From assembly GCA_033807695.1 (NCBI GenBank), contig CM066311.1, positions 248,001 through 312,000 of the forward strand: DNA of 64,000 nt. Direction: 5' to 3'. A program made the translations under genes and the position numbers. Position 1 is the first letter of the stretch. The number at the start of each line of letters is the position of its first letter. This document shows, one piece after another, positions 53,604 through 64,000 of the stretch. The stretch is from Daedaleopsis sinensis. Its lineage: Eukaryota; Basidiomycota; Agaricomycetes; Polyporales; Polyporaceae. The notes beneath the pieces were generated by a model. That model was not told where the DNA came from. It did not search any database and saw nothing but the letters and a program-made list of their open reading frames with translations.

Positions 53604-54259
53604 GATTACTGCTACTAGTCAGGTCTGTAACGATACGTTATAAGACTGAAGCTGGATGGTCCATTATACTATGATACTCACAAATCCTGTAGCGTATTCC
53701 AGAGTGTTGCTGGTGGGCCGAGAAAAAGAGTGTGAGCGGAAGATCTGAAGCGATGCTCCTGAGTGTGTGCGACTGTTAGCATGATGACGACACGTGCTAT
53801 GGAGCTGCCACAAGTTGTGGCCAAGCTTCGATGGAGCCACAAGTACTGGCGGTGGCAGCCACGGTCGCTCCGACCCGCTGTAATAAATGATACCGAGACT
53901 ATAGCATGGTCCATAGGAGGAGGAAGGTAACTCGCGATGGATGGCAGTGGTTGATTAGGAACAAGGAGTCAACATGACGCCCAGAATATCATTCGGATAT
54001 TCCCGGGCAAGGCCGGGGGGTCTGAGCCGAAAGCTATCGAGAGAAAAGCTGAGCTACGTGTCGATGTATTATGACAGTAGAGAGGTACCGGTATAGAGTT
54101 ACAAACAAGAGCAGAGATAGTAGCTCAGACAGTGACATCGATTAGTCATACACAACACATTATCGTCATCATCATCAGTGTTGGCTCCGGCGCAGGCTGG
54201 TCGGCAACATCATGTATGTAGCGTTGCCTCCACACACGACGGGCAATGGCGGATGTTAA

Positions 54260-54700
54260 TGCCTGTAACTAGTCTTGTAACCAGCCTTGTAACTGGTCTC
54301 CTGCCGAGGTCATAGCCGCCGTCCGGAGTCGGGACCTGAACCAGTCAGCCTGTTCACGTCATGGTTCAGGTCCTGAACCACGACCTGAACCAGGCTTCCT
54401 GTCTACGGACCGGTTCCGAGCCTGAGCCACCCTCGAGATAGGTAAGCTTTCGCGTCCGTGTTCCGGACCTGAACCATTGTTGTAACCTGGAAGTATGGTC
54501 GCAGGTATCGTTCAGGTCCTGGTTCGGCATCGAGACAGGTAACATTTCTCTGACACTGAACATCATTGTAACTCGGTGATGCACAGTCAACGTGTTCCCT
54601 TGCAGGCGATCCAATCCACCATCTCGAGCACCAGACGACGGTCATCCGGGTTGTCGACTGTGATGTTGGCACGCCAAAGCGACCTTGTCTGCGCTGCTGC
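54260..54700. repeat. Dispersed ACCTGAACC / GGTTCAGGT palindromic repeats
   Basis: The nonamer ACCTGAACC and its complement occur repeatedly, including a perfect palindrome GGTTCAGGTCCTGAACC near 54363-54379, interspersed with TTGTAACC/TTGTAACT motifs (54268-54300 and 54477). Repeats in both directions with variable spacing resemble the subterminal binding sites of CACTA elements. This is a suggestion only. Confidence 0.55.
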
Positions 54701-54785
54701 AACGCGTGTCAATGCGTGAGCACAAGGCTCAGGTGAGCTCTCTCATACATAATCTGACCGTCAAGAACGTCTACTGAGTACAAAG

Positions 54786-55195
54786 AGCTCCCGGCCTGAG
54801 CTCTGCGCTTCTACGTCCTCTCAGATGCTCACCCGAGTTCTGCGCTCTCATGCGCTACAAAGAGCTCGCCCGAGCTCTGCGCTTTCATGCGCTCTTAGGT
54901 GCTCGCTCGAGCTCTGCGCTTTCACGCGCTCTCAGGTGCTCACACGAGCTCCGAGTCTGTGTTCTCGCGCGCTACTACGAGCTCGCCCGAGCTCTGCGTT
55001 CTCGCACGCCACGACGAGCTCGCCCGAGCTCTGCGTTCTCGCACGCTACGACGAGCTCGCCCGAGCTCTGCGTTCTCGCGCGCTACGAGCTCGCGCCTGA
55101 GCTCCTGCGCTTTCACGCGCCCTCGAGTGTCAAGAGCTCGCTGAAGCTCTGAGCTCTCACGCGCTATAGCGAGCTCGCCCGATCTTCACCGTACC
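54786..55195. repeat. Minisatellite, about ten units of 34-37 bases
   Basis: Units carry GAGCTCGCCCGAGCTCTGCG followed by TTCTCGCACGCTACGAC or variants; the middle three units (about 54982-55085) are nearly identical, the outer ones diverged. Each unit has two GAGCTC sites. All frames through it stay open only because of the repeat, so the open frames here are not taken as genes. Confidence 0.85.
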
Positions 55196-55392
55196 AAACT
55201 TTGTGAGCTTCCGTGTCTAAGCACGCTACGATGAGATCGCACCAGCTTGGCACCAACCTCCGGATGCTCGGATCTCTCCCGCTTTACGATCTGAGCTCTC
55301 CCGAGCTCCTCTGTTTGGTAGTGAGCTACATTGTTTGGAACTCTTCATGTGCGATTACACGCAGTGTATGTACAGGGTTCGTGTCCCCGTTG

Positions 55393-58300
55393 TTAACTCT
55401 GTGAGATGATTAGTCGGGCTCCAAGACATGGAACATGAGAAACTTGAGCACGTACACGATCAAGAGAACGTACAACAATGCATTCCTCCTCAATACCTTC
55501 AGGTTGATAGACATAGGCTGCGAAGTGCGACACCAAGTCCTCGCTACGGACAACGACCCTCCGAGTGTGGAAGCGATTGTACCAGAGCTGCGTGTCCAAT
55601 AGTGGGAATTGAAGGTAGGGATCGTGTTGTGCATGTGTAGCTGTCAGGGGAACATATTCATCGACGACGACGAAAGGCTGCACGGTCCGCCCATCTTCCG
55701 GATCAGACTCGATCCGACAGTGCAAAAAGATCTGCGAGATCTGTCCTGCACGGATAGCGGATGGGTTTTCTGACGACGGGTCCCTGAAGCGGATGAACGA
55801 GTTGCGGATGTTCTTGCCACGCGACCCATAGAACACCCGGCCCAATTCAAGCTTGGTTATCTCCCGAACGTGAGGAGAAAGACGTGGTCGATTGTCGGTG
55901 AGGTCGCTGTCGTAAACCGTGAACTGCGCGTGGGGTTCGCGCGTGAGGTTGAGCAAACGGACGAGGTCAATGTAGAGTGTACGATCCAGCCGAGTTTGGT
56001 CGAGGTCGTTGAAGATCTCGTCATAGCACTTGACATGAGTGTTATGAGGGATGGCACCGAATATGTCGAGCATGCGGGTACCACGGGCTACGTCTTGATA
56101 CGTGGTGTTGAAAGCCTCTAGGACCTCACTTATCTCCGGGGACTCCGGCCAGTCTGCGGAAGCCATCAGCCAACGTAGCTCAGCTCCCGCATAGAAAAGA
56201 CGCATGAAGGTGATAGGGATCTGATCTGAGTAGACAGATGCGAATGAGTGATGTAGACAGTGATATTGCCCGTCAGATGCTCACCGATGTGGTTGTTTGT
56301 ATTGAGCCGTTGTATAATCCCGTTGTATCGCTCGAAGGGATATGCCCACCAGCCACGAACAGGGCCAAAAAGGAGAAGGCAGGACGCAAGATGGAGAGAT
56401 AGGTGATGGTTGGGGACCAGGTCGTGCGCAAACAGTTCTCGTAGAGTACGTAAATACTCCAACATGTGATAGTCAAAGAGTCGCGCGCGCTCAGGATCCA
56501 TAGAACGGCGAGTAGCGAGGTCGACAGCGATAACTAGGTGCATGAAGTTGTCGAGGATTTTGCGGTCTCCGTCGGTAGCGGTCGACGATGACCAGACCCG
56601 GACGAGCGTGATCACCATGTTGATAGTGCAAACCGTCCGCCAGTGATCAGCTTTCAGCTTCCCATGAGAAGGGCTACCGAAGTTCGGAGGGGGACGTTCG
56701 ATCCAAGATGGTAGATATGTCGCCAGAATATCTTGACGCAACGCCCCAAGGACATCGGCTGTGAGGACGCGATACTTGGAGATGTCGTGTTCGTTCTCGG
56801 CGACGTGGAAATCACTGGTAGCCTTGCTGAGCACCGGTGGAATGAGCAGATCGTCGACGGAATGTGACTGTATCTGAAGGACGAAGTCAGATGATACCGT
56901 AACTGCGGGTAAGGCATGGGGAACTTGGACTTACCCATGAGAGGAGTGCGGAGGCGTAGGACGCTTTCGTGAGCTTCCCCTCAGGACGAATCGCGTTCAA
57001 TTGAGCCACCGCTACCAGGTAACCTTTCCTGGGCTTCTTGATCGCCGATAATGCACCCTTCTTGATAGCACCATCGGGAAGTACAGCCGTCCTGAGAGCG
57101 TCTACCAGAGAATCGAGCCATTTCTTCTGCTCTTGAGGCATGTGTGGCTCGATCGTCTTCGTCCCTGTCTTGTCCTTAACATCGATACCCCAAACGTCTC
57201 GACAGTGATGGCGAAGTTCACCGAGAAAGAGGTTATGCATGGCGTCAACAACCGCATAGCGTGTGGGGTCCCAGTACGGCAACCGAAGCAGCTCTGACCA
57301 ACGGAGACCATGGTCCTCAAAGAGCTTAGTGCGTTCGGCTTCAGTTTCTGCATCTCTCCAACGACGGGCGATGTCAAGGTGTTCGCTCCAGGTACGCGAA
57401 GGCCATGGGCGAGTGAGATTGTTGATGTTCAGCTTCTTCAGAAGACAGAACGAGCAGAAGTGATTCGAGCCGTGTCCAGCAAAGCCGGCCGTCTTCCGAA
57501 GAGCGGGAAGATCGCAGATGAGGGGGATAACGACGGCGCGAACAAGCCTGCCTGTGGGATGTAGGGCGGTTCGGCTGAGTCGAATGCCATTTTGCCATAG
57601 TATCAGAAGCTCATCGACGAGCGGTCGAAGGAAATGATTGAGCTCGTGTGTCGAGGGTTCATGAGGGCCGGGGATGATACCGAGTAGACATATATACTCC
57701 GGGAGGAAACGGAGCTCGGGCGGTAGGTTGAGACACACAAGGTAGATTGCGCCGATGGAACGGGACTTCCCTGCCTGCTTGTTCCCTCCTGGGTTGAACC
57801 AGTCGATGAATAGGCCGAACACTAGGTGAACGTCCGTGTAAGGCTGCTGAGAGAAGAGAGCACCGTCGATCCCGCGAAATTTACGTAAACCGGGAGACTG
57901 TAGAATGTCGACGATGGAAGCTCCGGGAGTAGGGGCGGTAGACGTCCATGCGTTTTCGACCGCTCTCTCGGCTGCGTCTCGCGAGAAAAGGTTGGCGATC
58001 CATGAGAATAGTGGACGATATGGGAAGGGACGGAGGGCAGAGTACTTCGTGCGTGTTCCACCGCGGCCGGCAGATACGACCGGGCGCACAAGTGCGCTGC
58101 CGCAGACAGGCTTGTCGGTCTCGGTAAAGGTGCAGAAACGAGGATAAGGATTGTCAGAGTTGTTTGGGTCAGGGGCATATGTCTGCGAACAAGTGGGGCA
58201 TGTAGCATAGCAGACGATGTCTGGTTCGACCTTGAGGTGGTTGAGCACGGTCCGGATGTCACGGGGAATTGAATCCACGACGATCTGTTGCTCTGGAGTG

Positions 58301-59528
58301 AGACGCGGTGAACCAACGAGGCGGCGATGTCTTGATTTGGACATCATAGGCGGCGATGGTGAACGTTCGAGGTGCAAGGACGTGTTGCATGCTATGAAAG
58401 CGCCGGTCAAGATAGCGCGGATGGCAACGAGAACTAGATTCGCGGCCACTCGATTTAAACCGGACAGTGTATGTAGCGCACTCGTCATGAGAAGCGCGAC
58501 CAGAATGAAAGGTTGTAGCGTCCGTCGGGTGAAGAGGTGATCTGTACCGGGCATAAACTGTCAGCGGCGTCCTCAGACCCCGTTTGAAGCCTGACTGGAG
58601 TACTCACTCGTCTCATACTGCTTCGCTTCGTTGGTACATCCTGCATCAGGAAAACCGTACAGACCGCAGAGCAACTTCTGGCGCTCCCATGCGATGGCCT
58701 CAGAAGATGACAACATGGCTAGCTCGCCCTCGATCCTCTCGATGAGTTTGGCGCGGCGCCGGTCCGCATCTCGGTGATCCAGCGGCGGAAGGAGGAGAAG
58801 CATATGTCGCTTTGTCTTGAGCCAATTGCGATACGCGAGAAATTGTTGATTGTCCGAGGACGGAGTTGACGACGATAGCGGGGCTAGTGGTTGATTAATA
58901 GTGGTCGGCGTCACAGTGAATGCCAACTCTGGATGCTTCGGCGCGAGACGTGCTTCTTGAGCGAAGGCTGACTCGAGTAGAGAGAGTTCTACTTGTCGTT
59001 GAGCAACCGCGTCGTCCTGAGCGACAACGTTAGACATAGCAGAGAACCTCAGCCCGGCCACGTACCTTATCGTTCGAAGCCAAAGAAGGTGCATCGTCTT
59101 CTGGATGGTCCTGAGCGACAACGTTAGACATAGCAGAGAACCTCAGCCCGGCCACGTACCTTATCGACCACGGCGACAGGCTCCTCTGCCGCGATAGCCG
59201 GCGTCCCGGACGCGTAGTTGTCAAGCTCGGAGTCCGACTACTCAAAATGTGTTTGATACTTCAGAGAAACGACATTGGAATGAATGACACGAACCTCGAT
59301 AGCATCTCTGAGACGCGATGCGAGTGATTCCTCTCGGATAGGAGCAGCTGCAGCGACGAGCGCTGTGTACAGCAAATGATCCTCCGCGGCTTCATGCAGC
59401 TCGTCGTCCGCAGCATGCGCCTTGAATGTTCTAAGTTCCACCATGAGACCAGGTTTGTTGTCGTCCCCATGGCTGAGATGCTTGCACTTCGAGCATAGAC
59501 AGAGTCGCAGTTTCTTCTTCGATGTCAT
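55393..59528 (-). CDS. CACTA/EnSpm-type transposase (Tnp2 family), 1264 aa, seven exons
   Basis: Minus-strand exons 59528-59295, 59237-59160, 59110-59066, 59016-58608, 58541-56935, 56873-56285 and 56225-55393; phases agree (3795 bases with stop). The N-terminus has a zinc-like LCLCSKCKH motif. Residues of exon 5 include a hydrophobic segment after TLQPFILVALLMTSALHTL, then CPTCSQTYAPD. The Tnp2 core follows: GLFIDWFNPGGNKQAGKSRS, LPEYICLLGIIPGPHEP, NHFLRPLVDELLILWQNGI, CDLPALRKTAGFAGH, FCSFC, RWSELLRLPYWDPTRYAV and DAMHNLFLGEL. Exon 6 has WWAYPFERYNGIIQRLNTNN. It should cut and paste a CACTA element, but no terminal repeats were located. The 45-base third exon lies between two identical introns (see repeat entry). 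The frame is intact. Confidence 0.9.
59017..59159 (-). repeat. Duplicated intron with mini-exon inside the Tnp2 gene
   Basis: The 49-base introns 59111-59159 and 59017-59065 are identical (GTACGTGG...GCTCAG on the gene strand), and exon bases at both sides are shared, so a 94-base segment is tandemly repeated in part (59-base match). The 45 bases between them (59066-59110) form an in-frame 15-codon exon (DHPEDDAPSLASNDK). Confidence 0.85.
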
Positions 59529-59743
59529 CGACCATGCAGTTTCCTGGGAAGGAGGGATGGAGGACCACCCGGTGTGGCGCGACGAGGATGCAGTTATCAG
59601 TGGAAGAGCACACGTGGAGCACTGTCACACACTGTGGCATTGTCTTTGTTCTGAAATTGGCAGGTGGGCGGAATACAAGAGGCGATGGCCACGCGACCTC
59701 CAATTTGATATAGTGTAGTATTCGCGGCATCGAATGATATCAG
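59529..59743. other. Short intergenic region
   Basis: Upstream of the Tnp2-type start codon. TATAGTGTAGTA at 59709-59720 contains TAGTG, the complement of CACTA, but no matching end was found on the other side of the gene. Confidence 0.3.
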
Positions 59744-60814
59744 TTACAAGTCTAAAGCGGCCCAAACGGGGTACTCATGTTCTGAGTGCGAGAGCAACCT
59801 CGCCTGCAGCATGCAGAGAAACAACACGCAGCATATGACAAGCGCAAGCCAAAAACCAGTTCTAATCACCCTGACCAGGTTGTTGTACGAGGGATACAGA
59901 CTTGCGAAAGCCGTGAAACGTTCCGAACGGCCGATCGCCGCTAGCATGCGGTCTCGGTATGGCTTGACGGATTGACATAAAGTACCCTGGTCGGATTCAA
60001 TATGATGACGAGAGACGGACGAGAGACCTTTGAAGATCGGCTTACCACAGCACGACGACGCATACTGGATGCAATAGATTGGTAACAGATTCCTGATGAG
60101 TAATGCAAGATGTAAGTGGCCTTTGACGACAACAGAGCGCCATGTGTGCATACCAATGGTCGACGTGAATGTATCCCCCGAGTCACTAGGCGAAGAAGAG
60201 ATGTGCAGACTGGGAGGATTGCTTTGAAGGTGCTGCATAGACGTGGTGAGGTGTTCCACGCGCTCGAGAGCCTGGCTGATATTTTGTAGACCATGGAATA
60301 GTTCGCGGGTAGTGGTGTGGAGTCTGGCGAGGTCATGGCCAAGTTGATCGATCCGTGCGCGATCGGTCGTACGGCGTGCGTTCAAGAGAGTTACTTCGAG
60401 CTGCAAGACCACAATCCTGCTACGTAGGACTGTGATATGGTCCTCACACGAAGACGTGGTACTCCGAGAGATTGCAACAGACAGGTCAAGCTGGTTGAAA
60501 TGAGCGAGGGGCTTCAATAGCCGAGTCACTTTAAAATATGCACGCACTTCTTTATCCTTGTCACCGGTAGTGGCAGCTCTGTCGAGTGTCGCCTCCGCAA
60601 TCTCGATCACTCCTTCCAACGTCTCCTGCGGGTTGATGACAATCGACGCGGTCTCGCAGTGTGCAGACTGGGGGTCCTGGGAGTTCATCGAGACCGTGGT
60701 GGGGGTGGCGCAAGGTAGATAGCAGAGGAGGAGGTACCGGTGCTCATAACATACTGCATGGCGGATAAGGCTGGTCGAAGTCAAAGCTGAGAGACAAAGC
60801 TCGTAGGCGCTCAT
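59744..60814 (-). CDS. Hypothetical protein with coiled coil (up to 356 aa)
   Basis: Open frame from ATG 60814 (an internal ATG at 60688, MNSQDPQSAHCE, is an equally good start) to 59744. The central part, with heptad-like Leu spacing (DHITVLRSRIVVLQLEVTLLNARR, then RIDQLGHDLARLH and LQNISQALERVEHL), is probably a coiled coil. The C-terminus has a hydrophobic stretch (FWLALVICCVLFLCML) that could be a membrane anchor. A possible 61-base intron (GTATGC...CATCAG, around 60154-60094) would give another, shorter C-terminus, so the model is uncertain. No family is recognised. It is adjacent to, and on the same strand as, the Tnp2-type gene. Confidence 0.5.
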   Translation of the reverse strand: MSAYELCLSALTSTSLIRHAVCYEHRYLLLCYLPCATPTTVSMNSQDPQSAHCETASIVINPQETLEGVIEIAEATLDRAATTGDKDKEVRAYFKVTRLLKPLAHFNQLDLSVAISRSTTSSCEDHITVLRSRIVVLQLEVTLLNARRTTDRARIDQLGHDLARLHTTTRELFHGLQNISQALERVEHLTTSMQHLQSNPPSLHISSSPSDSGDTFTSTIGMHTWRSVVVKGHLHLALLIRNLLPIYCIQYASSCCGKPIFKGLSSVSRHHIESDQGTLCQSVKPYRDRMLAAIGRSERFTAFASLYPSYNNLVRVIRTGFWLALVICCVLFLCMLQARLLSHSEHEYPVWAALDL

Positions 60815-61005
60815 GTGCTCGGCATGGTGAACAGGCGCCTACTGTCACTGGCACGCCTGTGTTTCGAGGAGGAGATGGGTATTCGAAATCTAGTATGTAC
60901 ACATGTTTAGAGAGAACGAGAGACATCTATATTTTGGTGCGGCTGTATTCTTGTTGAAGTAACGTACTATACACCGATAGCTGGACACGGTGAGATCATT
61001 GGTAG
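60815..61005. other. Short intergenic region
   Basis: 191 bases, AT-richer than its neighbours; nothing recognised. Confidence 0.3.
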
Positions 61006-62135
61006 TTAGAGGGTGAAAGAACGAGTAGGCCCAACAATCTCAGAGACGACGCGCTCCCACTGACCACCGTCCTTCCGGAACCAATGAGAGAGGCGCTGCT
61101 CCGCCGCTGTTGTGCCCTTCTGGATGATGGCGATATGAAATAAGTTGGAGTGTCTAATAGGGCGGGACGCGACACCTTGCACCCACGCGACCACCACAGC
61201 GTGCTCGGTCCTCTGGGGGGTCGTCACACTCCGAAGAGTGCGTATCATGAACTCTTCGAGGAGGGCGAACCTCATCAGAGTTTGATGCCACTCGCGCAGG
61301 TTGTTCCAAGGCCTACGCGAAGCTTCAGAACGACGCTTGTGTGGATATTAGTATATGTAATCGCTGCAAAATTGATGCGGGAACATACCTGGGGACGGTG
61401 CTTTTCATTAAGCTTGAGCTTCCGCAGGTTTGGCGCTGCAGTTGCAACGCGGGACAGCACATCGTAGTCGTTCGAGAAAAAGTCGACAGTGAGCGAGTAT
61501 AGATGGGAGGACGAGAGGGTCTGTATGGCAAGAGACGACATTGAGGCGAGACGCGAGATGTTGACAGTAGCCGTGATAAGGTGGCCGCGAGAAATGCCTG
61601 CAAAGCAACGGGAGGGACATTGGAGATCAGAGAGCTGGGGAAGCTCTAGACCACGAAGGGGGCAGGTGCGGCTACGGCCACACGTGTGGAGGACGAGCAA
61701 CGTAAGGGAAGGATGGGCGTGAAGGAAGGACACCAGCATGCGATGGGGGAGGTTAGTCGAAAGAGCCACTAGTCGGGGGAACACGAAGTCATTGAGGAGG
61801 GTTACAGGAGAGTCGGAGGGAAGATTCAAGACGAGCGTCTCGATGTTGGGTGTTTTGCGGAGGCAATCCCGAACCGCCTGGGCAGGATAGCCGGCATGAG
61901 GGGGTAGAGTGATCCTGAGGTCCTCGACGACCAGGCCGAGGGTAGGATTGTAACGGGCCAGGAGGACGAACGCCTCCAGCGCTTGAAGAGACGTTATGAA
62001 TACTCCTCGCTGAACGCGTGCTGCGCGCGCGGTCTAAGATGGGGCTGTATAGTCAGTACTACTCAACGAACAAAGATAAAAACGACATACATCGTCTAGC
62101 ATGTCGTGCTGTCTGCTGCGAGTGGGAGACTGCAT
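61006..62135 (-). CDS. F-box/LRR-like protein (339 aa, three exons)
   Basis: Minus-strand exons 62135-62091, 62033-61389 and 61335-61006; phase 0 at both junctions, 1020 bases with stop. The protein has degenerate leucine-rich repeats of the basidiomycete F-box kind: LQALEAFVLLARYNP, VVEDLRITLPPH, TPNIETLVLNLPSDSP, FPRLVALSTNLPH, HPSLTLLVLHTCG, HLYSLTVDFFSNDYDVLSRVATAAPNLRKLKLNEKHRP. No F-box is visible at the short N-terminus (MQSPTRSRQHDMLDD), so substrate-adaptor function is inferred only from the repeats. The last exon codes for a non-repeat domain. Such genes are very numerous in mushrooms. Confidence 0.7.
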
Positions 62136-62670
62136 GGCCGACGTCGTGGGGGGGGGAATCGTGATGTGGATGAGATCGGAGAGCGTGGACCATTATGTAT
62201 GCTTCAGAGGCGAGTGGCGTGGTAGTAGCAAAGCTGCTAAATTATGGCCAAGTGGCACAAATGGCCAAGCGCGGTGTCATGTTGCGTAGAGTTTAAAGTT
62301 CAACGTTCACTCGGGCTGCGCCAGAACCTGCCATGATACAAAGTCGAGACGTGCAGGTTTAGACAAGGTCCGAGTATTCACATCCCGTGGTTGTCGCTTA
62401 CACTTACGCTTGAGTACAAGGTCAAGGAGGCTCTGGAGGACTGGGAGGGCCCCGGAGGACGTTGACCGTTGGTACACCTCGCTTCGTAGAGATTTCCCAC
62501 GCTTCGGAGGGCCGGGGCGAGTACCGTACGCCCGCGTCAGGTCGAACACTTACGATCGTCAAGGACCTGGACAATACGCGTGTTACCCTGGACGACATAC
62601 CTCAGCCGAATCTTCATCATCCTTATACCATCTCTGAGCTCAGGGTGTCTCGACGCCTCAACCCACCGAA
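62136..62670. other. Divergent intergenic region
   Basis: 535 bases between the start codons of the LRR-like gene (minus) and the WD40 gene (plus). Open frames on the plus strand around 62410-62640 have no supporting motif; nothing else is recognised. Confidence 0.35.
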
Positions 62671-64000
62671 ATGCCCTTGGAGTATCATCAGGCTGCGCGA
62701 CTACTCCATGCAGAAGGCCATCGAGACGCGGTCACGGCTATCGCCTTCAGCCCAAACGGACGATTTCTTGCATCTGGGAGCTTAGATGGTCGCATATGCG
62801 TGTGGCAGGTCAATTCCGGAAAGCTACTATACACCTTTTCCGGGAAGAATCCAGTTCTGGCGGTGGCTTGGGTGGATGCGGATGGACAATTTGTTTGTGG
62901 GATGAAGGATGGTACGATCACATTGCTAGCTATTCAGAAGGTACGTCCTGCCCTGGCATCTTAGTATCATGCTGACTGTGCGAAAGGATCTCATCAAGCT
63001 GGATGGTTTCTGGGCGCATCGGTATCCAGTAGAACGTCTGGCTTTTCATGGCAAACATCTCGCCTCCGGAGCGCATAAAGAGGTTAAGATATGGTGTCTC
63101 TCCCCTAGAGGTGCGCCCCTTAACTGCTTCTCATCCACCGCTCTCTTCGTATGAACCCGCACAGGATCATGGACTTTCATCAAAGATATCCCCCCCCCTC
63201 GACGCACTTCGTATACTACTTCGTGTGACATTATCACCACTAGCTTGCACTGGACTTCGACGTCCCGGCATCCCTCGGTGCTTCTGGTGACATACCTCAG
63301 CCATGGAATATTGTACGCCAATATCATCTGCAGCTCGTCTGCTCAACGTGCTGATTTGCTTTCCTCGAACCAGTGCATTCGATGCTCGCAGTTGGGCTCG
63401 CATCGGCAGTACCTCCATTCCAGGTCGCATGTCAGTACTCTTCCGACTCTTGCAGGCCCTTCCCGTAACGTCACTCACTATCCTGCCAGTGCTGATGCAA
63501 GCTTGACTACAGATGGCAGACTCCTAGCCGTCTCCAACTTGCTGACCGGCTTCGATCTATATGAGATGAAAGGTCTCGTAGAGGTCGAGCCGTTGTTCTC
63601 CTTCAAGCAAGACGTCCATGGCCGTCCATTCCCAGTCCGTTTCATGCACGGTGATCACGCTGTGATTGGCGGTACATCACACGGGCAAGTGAACTGGTGG
63701 GACGTTTACTCGCGTGGTAAGCAAGTATTGGCTGTGGGTGGTATGTATACAGCAATGTCTGCCATGTTCTAGATATATGTTGAGCATTTTCAGACAACAC
63801 ATCTGTCCTCGCAATCGCTGTGAGTGCACTTATAGGATGCATCATCACGCATACTCACAGGTGGAATTGCAGGCGCACTATGATGAGCCGCAGGACGAGT
63901 TCATCGTCGCCACTGGGGTCTTCAACTGCGGCGAGCCCTCACCTATCATGATGTGGAAGACCCGAGAAGCTCGTAAGTTTCCCTGTGTCATCCTGCAGCG
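62671..64000 (+). CDS. WD40-repeat protein, 5' part (runs off right edge)
   Basis: Exons 62671-62940, 62987-63110 and 63165 onward with agreeing phases. Further coding segments cover about 63445-63740 and 63870-63970, where a GTAAGT donor follows. First blades: GHRDAVTAIAFSPNGRFLAS then GSLDGRICVWQ; VLAVAWVDADGQFVCGMKDGTI; RLAFHGKHLASGAHKEVKIW; HPSVLLVTYLSHGI; then SLTTDGRLLAVSNLLTGFDLYEM and HGDHAVIGGTSHGQVNWWDV. The repeats point to a seven-bladed propeller, a protein-interaction platform. This kind of WD40 protein is multicopy in Agaricomycetes. The C-terminus is outside the window. Confidence 0.78.

Larger units (their letters stand above)
53604..55392. other. Repeat-rich stretch left of the CACTA transposase
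   Basis: 1.8 kb without a supported gene. It contains palindrome-rich sequence (about 54260-54700) and a minisatellite (about 54786-55195), listed separately. Lying downstream of the Tnp2-type gene, it may be the subterminal region of that transposon; no CACTA end was found here. Confidence 0.45.

Noticed and set aside
54825..55152. Overlapping open frames of 80-100 codons
   Set aside because: They are translations of the 34-37 base minisatellite; repeats without internal stops keep several frames open.
1..64000. CRISPR arrays, bacterial operons, rRNA or tRNA genes
   Set aside because: The window is eukaryotic; no regularly spaced repeats with unique spacers and no RNA gene could be recognised by eye. 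A tRNA scan was not possible, so small RNA genes cannot be excluded.

Overview
The window is nuclear DNA of an Agaricomycete (Basidiomycota). Genes have many short introns (about 45-75 bases, GT-AG with CTAAC-like branch sites). The protein families are typical of mushroom-forming fungi: KDZ transposase with a CxC2 cysteine cluster, Plavaka transposase, Tnp2-type CACTA transposase, DUF6699, a basidiomycete caspase-domain protein and a GH5 exo-1,3-beta-glucanase.

Positions 1-45169 are a nest of transposons three layers deep. The oldest layer is a Plavaka-type DNA transposon gene (+ strand, from 27595) with a divergent gene of unknown function (gene X, - strand, from 27190). Two almost identical 12.7-kb Ty3/gypsy retrotransposons have landed in this pair in opposite orientation. 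Copy 1 (307-26655, - strand) splits gene X with target duplication CCGG. Copy 2 (32394-45086, + strand) splits the last codons of the Plavaka gene with target duplication ACGC. A 13.65-kb KDZ transposon (11481-25129) is inserted in the gag of copy 1.

The KDZ element looks complete. It has long terminal inverted repeats, an uninterrupted 9-exon transposase (1097 aa), and on the opposite strand a TET/JBP-type 2-oxoglutarate dioxygenase and two further spliced genes of unknown function (966 and 205 aa). It therefore joins a transposase with a probable 5-methylcytosine oxidase. Most differences between the two Ty3 copies are CpG transitions, which suggests that these elements are, or were, methylated.

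The Ty3 element is unusual. Gag carries a retropepsin-like domain, and Pol starts at a TGATG stop/start overlap. The leader lacks any ATG for about 730 bases while the gag frame stays open. Between pol and the 3' LTR lie three genes on the antisense strand, each with introns; the largest protein (696 aa) has a Zn2Cys6-like cysteine cluster.

From 46181 rightward the density is nearer to host sequence: a DUF6699 protein, a caspase-like protease and a GH5 glucanase (all - strand). A repeat-rich stretch follows (53.6-55.4 kb), then a CACTA Tnp2-type transposase whose gene contains a duplicated intron (55393-59528), a hypothetical protein, an F-box/LRR-like protein, and a WD40 protein running off the right edge.
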